Source: Phenylobacterium koreense
Lineage (GTDB): Bacteria; Pseudomonadota; Alphaproteobacteria; Caulobacterales; Caulobacteraceae
DNA length: 64,000 bases
Assembly: GCF_040545335.1 (NCBI RefSeq)
Contig: NZ_JBEPLU010000001.1
Location: forward strand, 124,001 to 188,000
Direction of reading: 5' to 3'
The stretch's first letter is position 1. Every line of letters begins with the position of its first letter. The position numbers and the translations under genes are program-made. Below, piece after piece: positions 8,514 through 17,362 of this stretch. The notes under the pieces were generated by a model. It was given only the letters and a program-made list of their open reading frames with translations. It ran no database searches and was not told the origin of the DNA.

Positions 8514-9311
8514 TTAGGGCACGACCGGGCGACGGGCGGTATACAGCGCCGTGACCATGTTGCGCTCGACCCGACCGCCGAACTCGCGCTCGGCGATCTC
8601 TGCCAGGGCGTCCAGCACTCGCTCGCGTTCGGCCGGATCAAGCTGGGCCACGTCGGAAAACGTGCCGTACAGCGCCCGGACGGCGGCTTGATCAAGGGTC
8701 AGGGTCCAGGGCTGCGCCTCATAGCCGATCTCCTCGAATCCCGCCGCCTCGAGCTCGCCGCGCCGCCGCTCGGCGTCCAGCGCGAACGGCGGCCCGCCTG
8801 GCGTTCCGGCCGATGGACTTTTCACGCCGCCGACAAGGTGCAGCGTCGCCTCATGGAACGGGTCGGGCCGCACCTCGTCACCGAAGACGTTCCAAACCAT
8901 GGCCCACCATCCGCCGGGGCGCAGCAACCGCCGCACCTGGGCCAGCCCTCTGCCTGGCTCGACCCAGTGGAACGAGGTCGCGGCCACGCCAACATCGAAC
9001 GAATTGTCGGAAAGCTCGACGCTTTCAAAGGCTTCAACCAGGATTTCGACGTCGCATCTTTCGCCGAGAAGGGCCGCCATGCGAGGATCGGGCTCAATCG
9101 CCACGAGCGGGCGGGCGCCCATCGCCAGCAGCCGCTCGCTGGCCGTGCCGGTACCGGCCCCCACCTCGAACACCGCCACGCCGGGGCGTAGGCCGCACCG
9201 CGCGCGCAAGATGTCGAACACCCAGTCGGGATACCCTGGCCGCACGGCGTGATAGCTGACCGGGTCACCGCCAAACGCGGAGCGGCCCGCCGATCTCGGC
9301 AAACCGCTCAT
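8514..9311 (-). CDS. Class I SAM-dependent methyltransferase
   Basis: 265 residues. Motif I is VFEVGAGTGTASERLL near residue 45, the acidic motif II is LVAIEPDPRM, and motif III region reads LRPGGWWAMVWNVFGDE. The N-terminus (SAFGGDPVSYHAVRPGYPDW) is typical of this uncharacterised subgroup. The gene starts 4 nt after the DAHP synthase stop on the same strand, so the two are probably cotranscribed, although no pathway link is evident. The methyl acceptor is not known. Confidence 0.88.
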   Translation of the reverse strand: MSGLPRSAGRSAFGGDPVSYHAVRPGYPDWVFDILRARCGLRPGVAVFEVGAGTGTASERLLAMGARPLVAIEPDPRMAALLGERCDVEILVEAFESVELSDNSFDVGVAATSFHWVEPGRGLAQVRRLLRPGGWWAMVWNVFGDEVRPDPFHEATLHLVGGVKSPSAGTPGGPPFALDAERRRGELEAAGFEEIGYEAQPWTLTLDQAAVRALYGTFSDVAQLDPAERERVLDALAEIAEREFGGRVERNMVTALYTARRPVVP

Positions 9312-9315
9312 CGGA

Positions 9316-10695
9316 TCAGACCGCGGCGCGCAGGGCCGCTTCGAGCCGCTCTTCCTTCAGCTTCTCAGCCACGAGGAACGCCAGTTCCAGCGCCTGCTCG
9401 CCGTTCAGCCGCGGGTCGCAGTGGGTATGATAGCGGTCGGCGAGGTCGCCTTCCGCCAGCGCCCGCGCCCCGCCCAGGCATTCGGTGACGTTTTGGCCGG
9501 TCATCTCCAGGTGGACCCCACCCGGATGGACGCCTTCGGCCTCTGCGATCTGCACGAAGCTCCGCACCTCGGAGAGGATGCGGTCGAAGGGTCGGGTCTT
9601 GTATCCGTTGGCCGCCGTCAGGGTGTTGCCGTGCATCGGGTCGATCGCCCAGACGACCGAGCGGCCCGCCTTCTTGGTGGCCTGCAGCAGGCGCGGCAGC
9701 CGTTCGGCGATCTTGTCGTGGCCGAAGCGGCCGTAGAGCGTCAGGCGGCCAGGCTCGTTCTTCGGGTTGAGCACGTCGATCAGGCGCAGGAGATCATCCG
9801 GCTCCATGGTCGGGCCGCACTTCACCCCGATCGGGTTCTTGATGCCGCGGAAGAACTCGACATGGGCGCCGTCGAGCTCGCGTGTGCGCTCACCGATCCA
9901 GACCAGGTGAGCGGAGGTGTCGTACCATTCGCCCGAGGTGGAATCGACGCGGGTCATCGCCTCCTCGAAGCCGAGCAGCAGGGCTTCGTGGCTGGTGAAG
10001 AATTCGACCCGGTGCAGGTCGGACTGGCTTTCCGGCGTGACCCCGATGGCCGCCATGAAAGTCAGGGCCTCGCTGATCTTCTCCGAAAGCTCGCGATACT
10101 TCGCGCCTTGGGGGCTGTCGGCGACGAAGCCCAGGGTCCAGCGGTGAATGTTGTAGAGGTCGGCGTACCCGCCGCCGGCGAAGGCCCGCAGCAGGTTCAG
10201 GGTCGCGGCCGACTGGCCATAGGCCTGCAGCAGGCGCTGGGGATCGGGCGTGCGCGAGGCGGCGTCGAACTCCATGCCGTTGATGATGTCGCCGCGATAG
10301 GATGGCAACTCGACGCCGTTGACGGTTTCGACCGGGGACGAGCGCGGCTTGGCGAACTGGCCAGCCATACGACCGACCTTCACCACCGGCTTGCCGCCGG
10401 CGAAGGTCAGCACCACCGCCATCTGTAGGATCAGGCGGAAGGTGTCGCGGATGTTGTCGGCGTGGAATTCCTTGAAGCTCTCGGCGCAATCGCCGCCTTG
10501 CAGCAGGAAGGCGCGGCCTTCGGCCACCTCGCCCAGCAGGCCCTTCAGTCGACGCGCCTCACCGGCGAACACCAGGGGTGGCATGCCACGCAGGATCTGC
10601 TCGACCTTGGCCAGCTCCGCCAGATCCGGATAGTCGGTCGGCATGTGCTTGCCGGGCTTCTTCCTCCAGGAAGCGGGCGTCCAATGTTCGGTCAT
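9316..10695 (-). CDS. Class II 3-deoxy-7-phosphoheptulonate synthase (DAHP synthase)
   Basis: 459 residues, matching the plant-type (AroH/class II) enzyme. Visible family features are [10 protein letters not shown] near the N-terminus, [14 protein letters not shown] (metal-binding Cys), [37 protein letters not shown] and [18 protein letters not shown]. It condenses phosphoenolpyruvate with erythrose 4-phosphate, the first step of the shikimate pathway. Chorismate mutase of the same broad pathway lies 39 kb away. The methyltransferase follows after 4 nt. Confidence 0.96.
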   Translation of the reverse strand: MTEHWTPASWRKKPGKHMPTDYPDLAELAKVEQILRGMPPLVFAGEARRLKGLLGEVAEGRAFLLQGGDCAESFKEFHADNIRDTFRLILQMAVVLTFAGGKPVVKVGRMAGQFAKPRSSPVETVNGVELPSYRGDIINGMEFDAASRTPDPQRLLQAYGQSAATLNLLRAFAGGGYADLYNIHRWTLGFVADSPQGAKYRELSEKISEALTFMAAIGVTPESQSDLHRVEFFTSHEALLLGFEEAMTRVDSTSGEWYDTSAHLVWIGERTRELDGAHVEFFRGIKNPIGVKCGPTMEPDDLLRLIDVLNPKNEPGRLTLYGRFGHDKIAERLPRLLQATKKAGRSVVWAIDPMHGNTLTAANGYKTRPFDRILSEVRSFVQIAEAEGVHPGGVHLEMTGQNVTECLGGARALAEGDLADRYHTHCDPRLNGEQALELAFLVAEKLKEERLEAALRAAV

Positions 10696-10767
10696 CGCTC
10701 AACTCCACGCCCATCATATGGATGGAACGAGGGCTTCTAACCCCAGAATACTTGTCGCGTCGATGAT

Positions 10768-11973
10768 CTAAGAGCGCGCGGGCCAGTCTTCCAGCGAGAG
10801 GCCCTGCTTCTGCACCGCAAGGCAGGCCGTGGCCGCGACGGCGCCGAGGGCCAGCCACCAGTCCTGCCAGACCCCGAACGAGACAGAGGCGAAGGTCAGA
10901 TAGGCCATGGCCGTGCCGACCGCGGCCGCGCGGCCCAGGTCGGCGCGTTGCGAGCTTTGCCGCGCGATCGCTACCGCCCAGAAGACCGCCGCAGCGACGG
11001 CGCCGATGAGGCCGAGCTCAAGCCAGACCTGCAGCGCCCCATTGTGCGGATGCAGGGTGATGTCCGGCCCGAAGGTGCGGCTGGCGTCGACGCCCCAGCC
11101 GCGCAGGGGATCGGCCAGTATACGGTCGGCGGCGTGGCCCCAGTAGTCCAGCCGCATCTGCCAGGAAAGCGGCACGGCGGCGTGAAGGGCCTGCAGCCAG
11201 CCGAGGCTCCGGGCGGCCAGGACCAGCCACGGCGCGGCCAGCATGAGGAGAGCGGCGGCTCCTCCGAGAACTCTCGGCGTCGCCACCGGCCATCGGCAGA
11301 CGGCCCAGCCGGCCAGCAGGCTCAGAACCAGGGCGATGATCGGCGCATCGGCTTCAAGGCCGAAGCTGGCGCCGCCGATGCCGAGGGCGATGGCGATGGC
11401 CGGCCAGAGCCCTGCCCCCACCCGCCAGCCGGCCACGGCGGCCGCAGGGGCCAGCACCGCCAGCACGAAGCCGCCCTGAGCGACGTTGCGGATGGCCAGG
11501 TCAGGCCGAATGGGATCGCCCGTCGCCTCGCGCAGATACTTGTAGATCGCAGCTCCGGTCAGGGCCTCGATGAGAATGACGAGCCCGAAGGCCGCCACGC
11601 CCCACGTGAATATGCGCAGGGCCAGCGCCCGGACGTCCGCGTCGGCCGCAGAGGCCGAGCGGAAGAGCGCCCAATAGAAGAGGCTTCCTGCCAGCAGCTT
11701 GAAACCGGTCGTATTGCCGATTTCGGTCGGCTTGAACGGGCTCCAGATCGTCGAGACCAGGGCCCACAGGCAGAGGACCAGGATCGCCAGCGCGGCGGGG
11801 CGGTCGGCCTCCGAGACCTGGAAGGCCCGCAGGCTGAGCAGGCCTCCCAGCACGGCCAGGGGCGTGAATCCCAGGGGGCTGAGCCACCCCAGCAGGGGCG
11901 CCAGGGTGAAGACGAAGCAGAGAACCCAGCCGTACCAGACCGCCCAGCCGGCGGCCCACCCCGCTCGGGTCAC
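10768..11973 (-). CDS. O-antigen ligase/Wzy-type polysaccharide polymerase family membrane protein
   Basis: 401 residues from the GTG at 11973, which overlaps the gor stop as GTGA, the main reason for choosing this start. About ten to twelve hydrophobic segments fill the protein, with a periplasmic loop near residues 260-310 that contains RILADPLRGWGVDASRTF and TLHPHNGALQVWLELG, the typical Wzy_C/O-antigen ligase pattern with conserved H-N. It probably ligates or polymerises surface polysaccharide. No glycosyltransferase genes lie nearby, so its polysaccharide is unknown. Confidence 0.85.
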   Translation of the reverse strand: MTRAGWAAGWAVWYGWVLCFVFTLAPLLGWLSPLGFTPLAVLGGLLSLRAFQVSEADRPAALAILVLCLWALVSTIWSPFKPTEIGNTTGFKLLAGSLFYWALFRSASAADADVRALALRIFTWGVAAFGLVILIEALTGAAIYKYLREATGDPIRPDLAIRNVAQGGFVLAVLAPAAAVAGWRVGAGLWPAIAIALGIGGASFGLEADAPIIALVLSLLAGWAVCRWPVATPRVLGGAAALLMLAAPWLVLAARSLGWLQALHAAVPLSWQMRLDYWGHAADRILADPLRGWGVDASRTFGPDITLHPHNGALQVWLELGLIGAVAAAVFWAVAIARQSSQRADLGRAAAVGTAMAYLTFASVSFGVWQDWWLALGAVAATACLAVQKQGLSLEDWPARS

Positions 11974-13346
11974 GCTGCCGCGCCCTGCGGCACGTACTTG
12001 TCGCGCATGGTCACCAGCTCTTCGGCCAGGGTCGGATGAACGGCGCAGGTCGAATCCCACTGCTGCTTGGTGACCCCCATCTTCAGCGCGACGGCCGCCA
12101 TCTGGATGATCTCCGGCGCGTCGGCCCCAACGACATGGCAGCCGAGAATCTTCTGGCTGGCCTGATCGACCACGAGCTTGATCAGGCAGCGCTCATCACC
12201 GCCGTAGAAGGTGGTTTTCATCGGGCGGAAGCGCGACAGGTAGATGTCCACCTTGCCATGCAGATGGCGCGCATCGGCTTCCGAGAGGCCCACCGCGCCG
12301 ACGGGCGGCTGCGAGAAGACCGCCGACGCGACCATGTCGTGATCGAAGCTGATCGGATTGTCGTAGAACTCGGCCTGGGCGAAGGCCGCGCCCTCGCGGA
12401 TCGCCACCGGCGTCAGGTTGATCCGGTCGGTGACGTCACCGACCGCCCAGATGTTCTCGACATTGGTGCGCGAGAACGCGTCGACGGCGACGGCGCCGGC
12501 GTCGTTCAGACGAACCCCGGCGTTCTCCAGCCCCAGGCCCTCGACATAGGGCCGGCGGCCAGTGGCGAACATCACCAGGTCGGTCTCGATGTCGGCGCCG
12601 GCGGTCATGCGACTGACGAGGCCGCCGGGGGTCTTCTCGATGGCCCGGTGCTGGGAACCCAGCACCACCTTGATCCCGCGCTTCTTCATCTCCTCGGCGA
12701 CATGCGAGCGGACGTCGTCGTCGAAGCCGCGGAGGATGTTGGCCCCGCGATAGACCAGGGTGGTGTCCACGCCCAGGCCGTTGAAGATGCCGGCGAACTC
12801 GACGGCGATATAGCCGCCGCCGGCGATCATGATCCGTTTCGGCAGCTCAGGAAGGTGGAAGGCCTCTTCCGAGGTGATGATGTGTTCGGCGCCCGGGAAC
12901 TCGGTCGGCTTCCACGGCCGGCCGCCGGTGGCGATGAGGATCTTTTCGGCGGTGACCGTCCCCTTCCCCACCAGCTCGATGGTGTGGGCGTCCTGCAGGC
13001 GGGCCTTGGCGTGGACGATCTCGGCGCCGGCGTTGCTGAGATTGGTGACATAGATGCCCGAAAGCCGCGCGATCTCGCGATCCTTGGCGTCGAGGAACCT
13101 CTTCCAGTCGAAGCTCGCCCCGCTGGCCGACCAGCCGTAGCCCTCGGCGATCTGCGCTTCGTGGGCGAATTCCGACGCATAGACCATGAACTTCTTGGGC
13201 ACGCAGCCGCGGATGACGCAGGTGCCGCCCACGCGGTGCTCCTCGGCCACCGCCACGCGCGCGCCCGACACCGCGGCCAGGCGTGCGGCGCGCACGCCGC
13301 CCGATCCCGCGCCGATCACGAAGAGGTCGTAGTCGTACTTCGCCAC
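11970..13346 (-). CDS. gor: Glutathione-disulfide reductase
   Basis: 458 residues from a GTG at 13346 with AAGGAG seven bases upstream. N-terminal FAD site VIGAGSGGVRAARLA, redox-active disulfide GGTCVIRGCVPKK (C43/C48), NAD(P) site AGGGYIAVEFAGIF and the C-terminal catalytic HPT (AVHPTLAEE). The pattern C-V-I-R-G-C-V-P-K-K is that of glutathione reductase rather than lipoamide dehydrogenase. It recycles GSSG to GSH with NADPH in the cytoplasm. It follows rpiA by 10 nt and overlaps the ligase gene by 4 nt. Confidence 0.96.
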   Translation of the reverse strand: MAKYDYDLFVIGAGSGGVRAARLAAVSGARVAVAEEHRVGGTCVIRGCVPKKFMVYASEFAHEAQIAEGYGWSASGASFDWKRFLDAKDREIARLSGIYVTNLSNAGAEIVHAKARLQDAHTIELVGKGTVTAEKILIATGGRPWKPTEFPGAEHIITSEEAFHLPELPKRIMIAGGGYIAVEFAGIFNGLGVDTTLVYRGANILRGFDDDVRSHVAEEMKKRGIKVVLGSQHRAIEKTPGGLVSRMTAGADIETDLVMFATGRRPYVEGLGLENAGVRLNDAGAVAVDAFSRTNVENIWAVGDVTDRINLTPVAIREGAAFAQAEFYDNPISFDHDMVASAVFSQPPVGAVGLSEADARHLHGKVDIYLSRFRPMKTTFYGGDERCLIKLVVDQASQKILGCHVVGADAPEIIQMAAVALKMGVTKQQWDSTCAVHPTLAEELVTMRDKYVPQGAAA

Positions 13347-13356
13347 TGCTCGCTCC

Positions 13357-14043
13357 TTAGGGCTCGATCGTGACGACGCCTTCGGGCGTGCCCACCAGAG
13401 CCATGTCCGCCAGGTCGAGGAAAAGGCCGTGATCGACCACGCCGGTCACGCTCTTCAGCGCGTCGGCGAGCAAGGCGGGATCCTCGATACGCCCGCAAGC
13501 TGCGTCATAGATTAGGTTGCCGCCGTCGGTTTTCACCGGGACGCCGTCCTTTATCCGCAGCCGGGGCGCGACGCCGAGGTCGCATTCAGCCAGGGCGTCG
13601 CAGATGCGCAGGGCCGTCGTCTCGTGTCCGAACGCGACCACTTCGATCGGCAGCGGAAACTTGCCGAGCATGGGCACGCGCTTTTCGGCGTCGGCGATGA
13701 CGATGCAGCGCTTGGAGGCTTCCCAGACCAGCTTCTCGCGCAGCAGCGCCGCGCCGCCGCCCTTGATCAGCGCCAGGGCCGGACCGATCTCGTCAGCCCC
13801 GTCGACCGTGAGGTCCAGGCTGGTGATCGGCCCGAGCTCGCCAAGGCGGATGCCGAGGCTGGCGGCCAGTTCGGCGGTCGCCACCGAGGTCGGCACGCCG
13901 ACGATGTCCAGCTTGCGCGCGGCCAGGGCCTTCACGAACCAGGCTGCGGTGGAGCCAGTGCCCAGGCCCACGGCCATGCCGTTTTCAACCAGGGCGGCGG
14001 CGGCTTCGCCGGCGGCCCGCTTTTGATCGTCTGCAGTGCTCAT
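13357..14043 (-). CDS. rpiA: Ribose-5-phosphate isomerase A
   Basis: 228 residues from ATG 14043; a GTG three codons upstream is an alternative. Motifs of RpiA are clear: GLGTGSTAAWFV near 32, LDLTVDGADEIG near 80 and IKGGGAALLREK near 97. It interconverts ribose 5-phosphate and ribulose 5-phosphate in the pentose phosphate pathway. It is the second gene of the glmU-rpiA-gor-ligase run (37 nt after glmU, 10 nt before gor). Confidence 0.96.
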   Translation of the reverse strand: MSTADDQKRAAGEAAAALVENGMAVGLGTGSTAAWFVKALAARKLDIVGVPTSVATAELAASLGIRLGELGPITSLDLTVDGADEIGPALALIKGGGAALLREKLVWEASKRCIVIADAEKRVPMLGKFPLPIEVVAFGHETTALRICDALAECDLGVAPRLRIKDGVPVKTDGGNLIYDAACGRIEDPALLADALKSVTGVVDHGLFLDLADMALVGTPEGVVTIEP

Positions 14044-14080
14044 GCCGGTCACATAGGCGAAGCCGCGCCTCGCCGCGACG

Positions 14081-15430
14081 TTATTTCTTCGCCTTCTTGG
14101 CCAGCTTGGCGGCGCGGAAGCGGGCGGCCCAGCCTTCCTTCTCCACCTGGGTCGAACGCTCGAGGGCGAGCGCGTCGGGCGCGACGTCGCGGGTGATCAC
14201 CGACCCCGAGCCCGTATAGGCTCCCGGACCGACGGTGACCGGGGCCACCAGCGCCGAGTTGGAGCCGATGAACGCCCCCTCGCCAACATGAGTGTCGTAC
14301 TTGTCGAAGCCGTCGTAGTTGCAGAAGATCGTGCCCGCGCCGATGTTCGCCTTCGCGCCCACCGTGCCATCGCCCAGATAGGTCAGGTGGTTGGCCTTGG
14401 CGCCCGGCCCCACCTTGACCTTCTTCACCTCGACGAAGTTGCCGATGTGGGCCTCCTCGCCGATGTCCGCGCCCGGCCGCAGGCGGGCATAGGGGCCGAT
14501 CAGCGCGCCCGAGGCGACGCGGGCGCCTTCCAGATGGCTGAAGGCGCGGATGACGGCGCCGGTCTCGATGCTCACGCCCGGGGCGATGACCACGAACTGC
14601 TCGATGACCGCGCCGGCGGCGATCTCGGTGTCCCAACTGAAATAGGCCGTCTCCGGCGCCAGCATCTGCACGCCCTCAGCCAGGAAGTGGGCGCGGCGGC
14701 GCTGCTGGAAGATCGCCTCGGCCTGCGAAAGCTGCATCGGCGTGTCGGCGCCCATGACCGCGCTTTCGGGCGCGATGGACGCCCGAACGATCATCTCGTC
14801 GGCGTTGGCCAGCCCGACGATGCCGGTCAGGTAGTACTCGCCCTTGGCGTTATCGTTGGTCAGGCGCTCCAGCCACGAAAAGAGCTGCGCCCGCTCGGCG
14901 CACAGCATGCCGGCGTAGCAGGCCCGGACCATCTGCTCGTCGGGCGTGGCTTCCTTGGGCTCGACGATGCGGAGCACATGGCCGTCTGCGCCGCGGATCA
15001 GGCGGCCGTAGAGCAGGGTGTCGGCCGGCTCGAAGCCCAGCAGCGCAAGGGGCGCCCCCTCCTCCCGGAGCTTGAATAGCGGATCGAGGTCGTGCGGCTC
15101 CAGCAGCGGGCAGTCGCCGTTGACCACCAGCACGTCGCCCTCGAACCCGGCCAAAGCCTCCTTCGCGGCCAGCACCGCATGGCCGGTGCCGAGCGGCGGG
15201 TCCTGCACGGCCACCGCCTGCTCGCCCAGGCGCTTCACCACCAGCTCGCGAACGGCCGGGCTATGCGTGCCGACCACCACGACGATGCGGTCGCAGCCGA
15301 CGCGCTCCACCGTGTCGATCACCCGGTCCAGCAGAGTCCGGCCGCCGACCTTGTGCAGCACCTTCGGAACCGGCGACTTCATGCGCGTGCCCTGGCCGGC
15401 GGCCATAATCACAGCGGCGCGTGGGGTCAT
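14081..15430 (-). CDS. glmU: Bifunctional GlmU (N-acetylglucosamine-1-phosphate uridyltransferase / glucosamine-1-phosphate acetyltransferase)
   Basis: 449 residues from ATG 15430; the open frame runs on upstream but overlaps gph. The N-terminal pyrophosphorylase carries [17 protein letters not shown] and NGDCPLL; the C-terminal left-handed beta-helix has repeated hexapeptides and the acetyltransferase motif near [20 protein letters not shown]. It makes UDP-GlcNAc for peptidoglycan and LPS. It heads the minus-strand operon and is divergent from gph across an 81-nt gap. Confidence 0.97.
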   Translation of the reverse strand: MTPRAAVIMAAGQGTRMKSPVPKVLHKVGGRTLLDRVIDTVERVGCDRIVVVVGTHSPAVRELVVKRLGEQAVAVQDPPLGTGHAVLAAKEALAGFEGDVLVVNGDCPLLEPHDLDPLFKLREEGAPLALLGFEPADTLLYGRLIRGADGHVLRIVEPKEATPDEQMVRACYAGMLCAERAQLFSWLERLTNDNAKGEYYLTGIVGLANADEMIVRASIAPESAVMGADTPMQLSQAEAIFQQRRRAHFLAEGVQMLAPETAYFSWDTEIAAGAVIEQFVVIAPGVSIETGAVIRAFSHLEGARVASGALIGPYARLRPGADIGEEAHIGNFVEVKKVKVGPGAKANHLTYLGDGTVGAKANIGAGTIFCNYDGFDKYDTHVGEGAFIGSNSALVAPVTVGPGAYTGSGSVITRDVAPDALALERSTQVEKEGWAARFRAAKLAKKAKK

Positions 15431-15511
15431 GAGGCGGTCCTTGCGAGTCGACGATGTTGCAATCATGTGGGCTTTAGCCGAAACCGCGAAGGGTTTCGAC
15501 GGAGCGTTTCC

Positions 15512-16225
15512 TTGAGTGAACTCGCGGCCCTGGCGGGCGCCACCATCGTCTTCGACCTCGACGGCACCCTGGTCGACTCCGCGCCCGACCTGATCGGCAC
15601 GCTCAACGTCATATTGGCCCAGGAAGGCATCGCGCCGCTCCCAATCGAGGAAGCCCGCTCCTTCATCGGCTACGGCGCCCGGCGGCTGATCGAGCGCGGC
15701 TTCGCGGCCCAGGGACATCCGGCCCCGGCCGAGCGGATGGACGGCCTCTTCGCCCGCTTCATCGCCCACTACAACGAGCACAGCGCTGACCTGACCCGTC
15801 CCTTCCCCGGCGCCGTAGCGGCGCTGGAAGCGATGAAGGACGCCGGCGCCAGACTCGCGGTCTGCACCAACAAGCTCACTGGCCTCTCCGTGCCGATTCT
15901 CGAAAGGCTGGCCCTGGCGCCGCTGTTCGATGCGGTGATCGGCGCCGACTCGGCCCCGGCGGCCAAGCCCGACCCACGCCACCTGGTCCACACGATCGAG
16001 GCCGCTGGCGGGCTGACGGGCCGCGCCGTCATGGTCGGCGACGCCGCCACCGACGCTGGCGCAGCCCGCGCCGCGGGCGTTCCACTAGTGCTCGTGAGCT
16101 TCGGCTACACCGAGATCCCGGCCGCCGAATTGGCCCCCGACATCCTCATTGATCACTACGATCAACTGCCAAATGCATGCTTGCGGCTTCTGACCGCTTG
16201 CCCGGCGCAAAGCGAGCGGCTATAG
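15512..16225 (+). CDS. gph: Phosphoglycolate phosphatase (HAD family)
   Basis: 237 residues from a TTG at 15512 with GGAG seven bases upstream; the long upstream frame is antisense to glmU and is not used. HAD motif I is [14 protein letters not shown], motif II is VCTNKL, motif III K-P (AKPDPRHL) and motif [10 protein letters not shown], in the right order. The cap domain lies between motifs I and II. It hydrolyses 2-phosphoglycolate; other small phosphate esters are possible. tRNA-Val follows after 18 nt. Confidence 0.92.
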   Translation: MSELAALAGATIVFDLDGTLVDSAPDLIGTLNVILAQEGIAPLPIEEARSFIGYGARRLIERGFAAQGHPAPAERMDGLFARFIAHYNEHSADLTRPFPGAVAALEAMKDAGARLAVCTNKLTGLSVPILERLALAPLFDAVIGADSAPAAKPDPRHLVHTIEAAGGLTGRAVMVGDAATDAGAARAAGVPLVLVSFGYTEIPAAELAPDILIDHYDQLPNACLRLLTACPAQSERL

Positions 16226-16243
16226 CGGCGCCCTTCCTGCGGC

Positions 16244-16318
16244 GGATGCGTAGCTCAGCGGGAGAGCACCTCGTTCACACCGAGGGGGTCACAGGTTCAA
16301 TCCCTGTCGCATCCACCA
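16244..16318 (+). tRNA. tRNA-Val (anticodon CAC)
   Basis: Cloverleaf seen directly: acceptor GGATGCG (16244-16250) pairs with CGCATCC (16308-16314); anticodon stem CCTCG/CGAGG encloses loop TTCACAC, giving anticodon CAC; T arm ACAGG-TTCAATC-CCTGT. The discriminator is A and the CCA end is encoded (16316-16318). Confidence 0.97.
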
Positions 16319-16476
16319 TTATTCTTCCGACGATTCAGGCGCTTAGACTTTTGCCGCGTTGGCGCGATGGCCACGCCTCTAAGAAACCTCATCATATCGC
16401 TCGCTCAGCAGGTGATTGCGTTCGACGCTCGCGTTGGTGGCGCCTAGCCTCCTTCTCAAATTGAGAGGGGATCGTC

Positions 16477-17133
16477 ATGAGGCAGTTTGAGCTGCGCCCC
16501 CGCCTCTCCCTGGCCCTGGCCGTGGTCGCAGCGCTGGCGCTGACCTGGTTTCTGCAGACTCGCCCGCCGCCGGCCAAAGCCCTGCGGCTGACGCCGGTGG
16601 TGGAGTCCGTGCTGGCCGACCCCGGATCGCCGCGGCTGGGAGCCGAGGCGCCAGACGTCGTCATCGTCGTCTTCACCGACTATCGGTGTCCGATCTGCCG
16701 CAAGACCGCCCCTGCCCTCGACCGGCTGCTGGCGAGCGATCCGGGTGTCCGGGTCGTCTACAAGGACTGGCCTATTCTCGGAGAGCAGTCGCGCGCCGGG
16801 GCCAGGATCGCGTTGGCGGCGCACCGGCTGGGCGGCTACGCCCGGATGCACCACGCCCTGATGACCGATCCCGGCCCGCTGTCGATCGACGCCGCGCCAC
16901 GGCTGGCGGAGCGGGCGGGCCTCGACGCCGAAGCCCTGAACACGGCGCTGGCGGACGGGTCGGAAGCGATCGACCTTCAGCTCAATCGGCACAGGGCGCA
17001 GGCCTTCGCGCTCGGCCTGCAGGGCACGCCGGCCTACCTCGTTGGCCCCTACTTGGTGCAGGGCGGTCTGGACGACCGCAAGCTCGCCGCCATGGTCGCC
17101 AGGGCGCGCAAGACCGGGCCGCCGAAATCCTAA
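16477..17133 (+). CDS. DsbA family thiol-disulfide protein
   Basis: 218 residues. An uncleaved or cleaved N-terminal hydrophobic segment (about 12-26, LALAVVAALALTWFL) targets it to the periplasm. The thioredoxin-fold active site is YRCPICRKT near 69-77 and the cis-proline loop is QGTPAYLVG near 186. The helical insertion between them is DsbA/DsbG-like. It may oxidise or isomerise disulfides, or serve a particular envelope partner. No DsbB-like gene is near. Confidence 0.88.
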   Translation: MRQFELRPRLSLALAVVAALALTWFLQTRPPPAKALRLTPVVESVLADPGSPRLGAEAPDVVIVVFTDYRCPICRKTAPALDRLLASDPGVRVVYKDWPILGEQSRAGARIALAAHRLGGYARMHHALMTDPGPLSIDAAPRLAERAGLDAEALNTALADGSEAIDLQLNRHRAQAFALGLQGTPAYLVGPYLVQGGLDDRKLAAMVARARKTGPPKS

Positions 17134-17176
17134 GCTGAGCCATGAACCTTTTGCGACATGGCGACGTTTGGCCGGC

Positions 17177-17356
17177 ATGTCTGCGTCCTCGTCCACGCCC
17201 AAACCGCCGCGCAATTCGCTGTACGACCTGGCCGGCCGTCCGGGATGGCGCGACTTCCGGGCCACCGGCCGGGCCTATCGCGCGCGGCTCTTCAAGGACG
17301 ACGTCGAGGCGCTCGCGCGACGGCTGGAAGAGCCCTACCTGGAAAAGAAGGTCTAG
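17177..17356 (+). CDS. Small hypothetical protein
   Basis: 59 residues from ATG 17177: basic, with SLYDLAGRPGWRDFRATGRAYR and an acidic-helical C-terminus (DDVEALARRLEEPYLEKK). There is no strong ribosome binding site, and the frame is open well upstream (to 17042), overlapping the DsbA-like gene. The lack of membrane or signal features suggests a small cytosolic protein. I do not recognise the family. It is convergent with the monooxygenase gene. Confidence 0.5.
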   Translation: MSASSSTPKPPRNSLYDLAGRPGWRDFRATGRAYRARLFKDDVEALARRLEEPYLEKKV

Positions 17357-17362
17357 GCGGTC

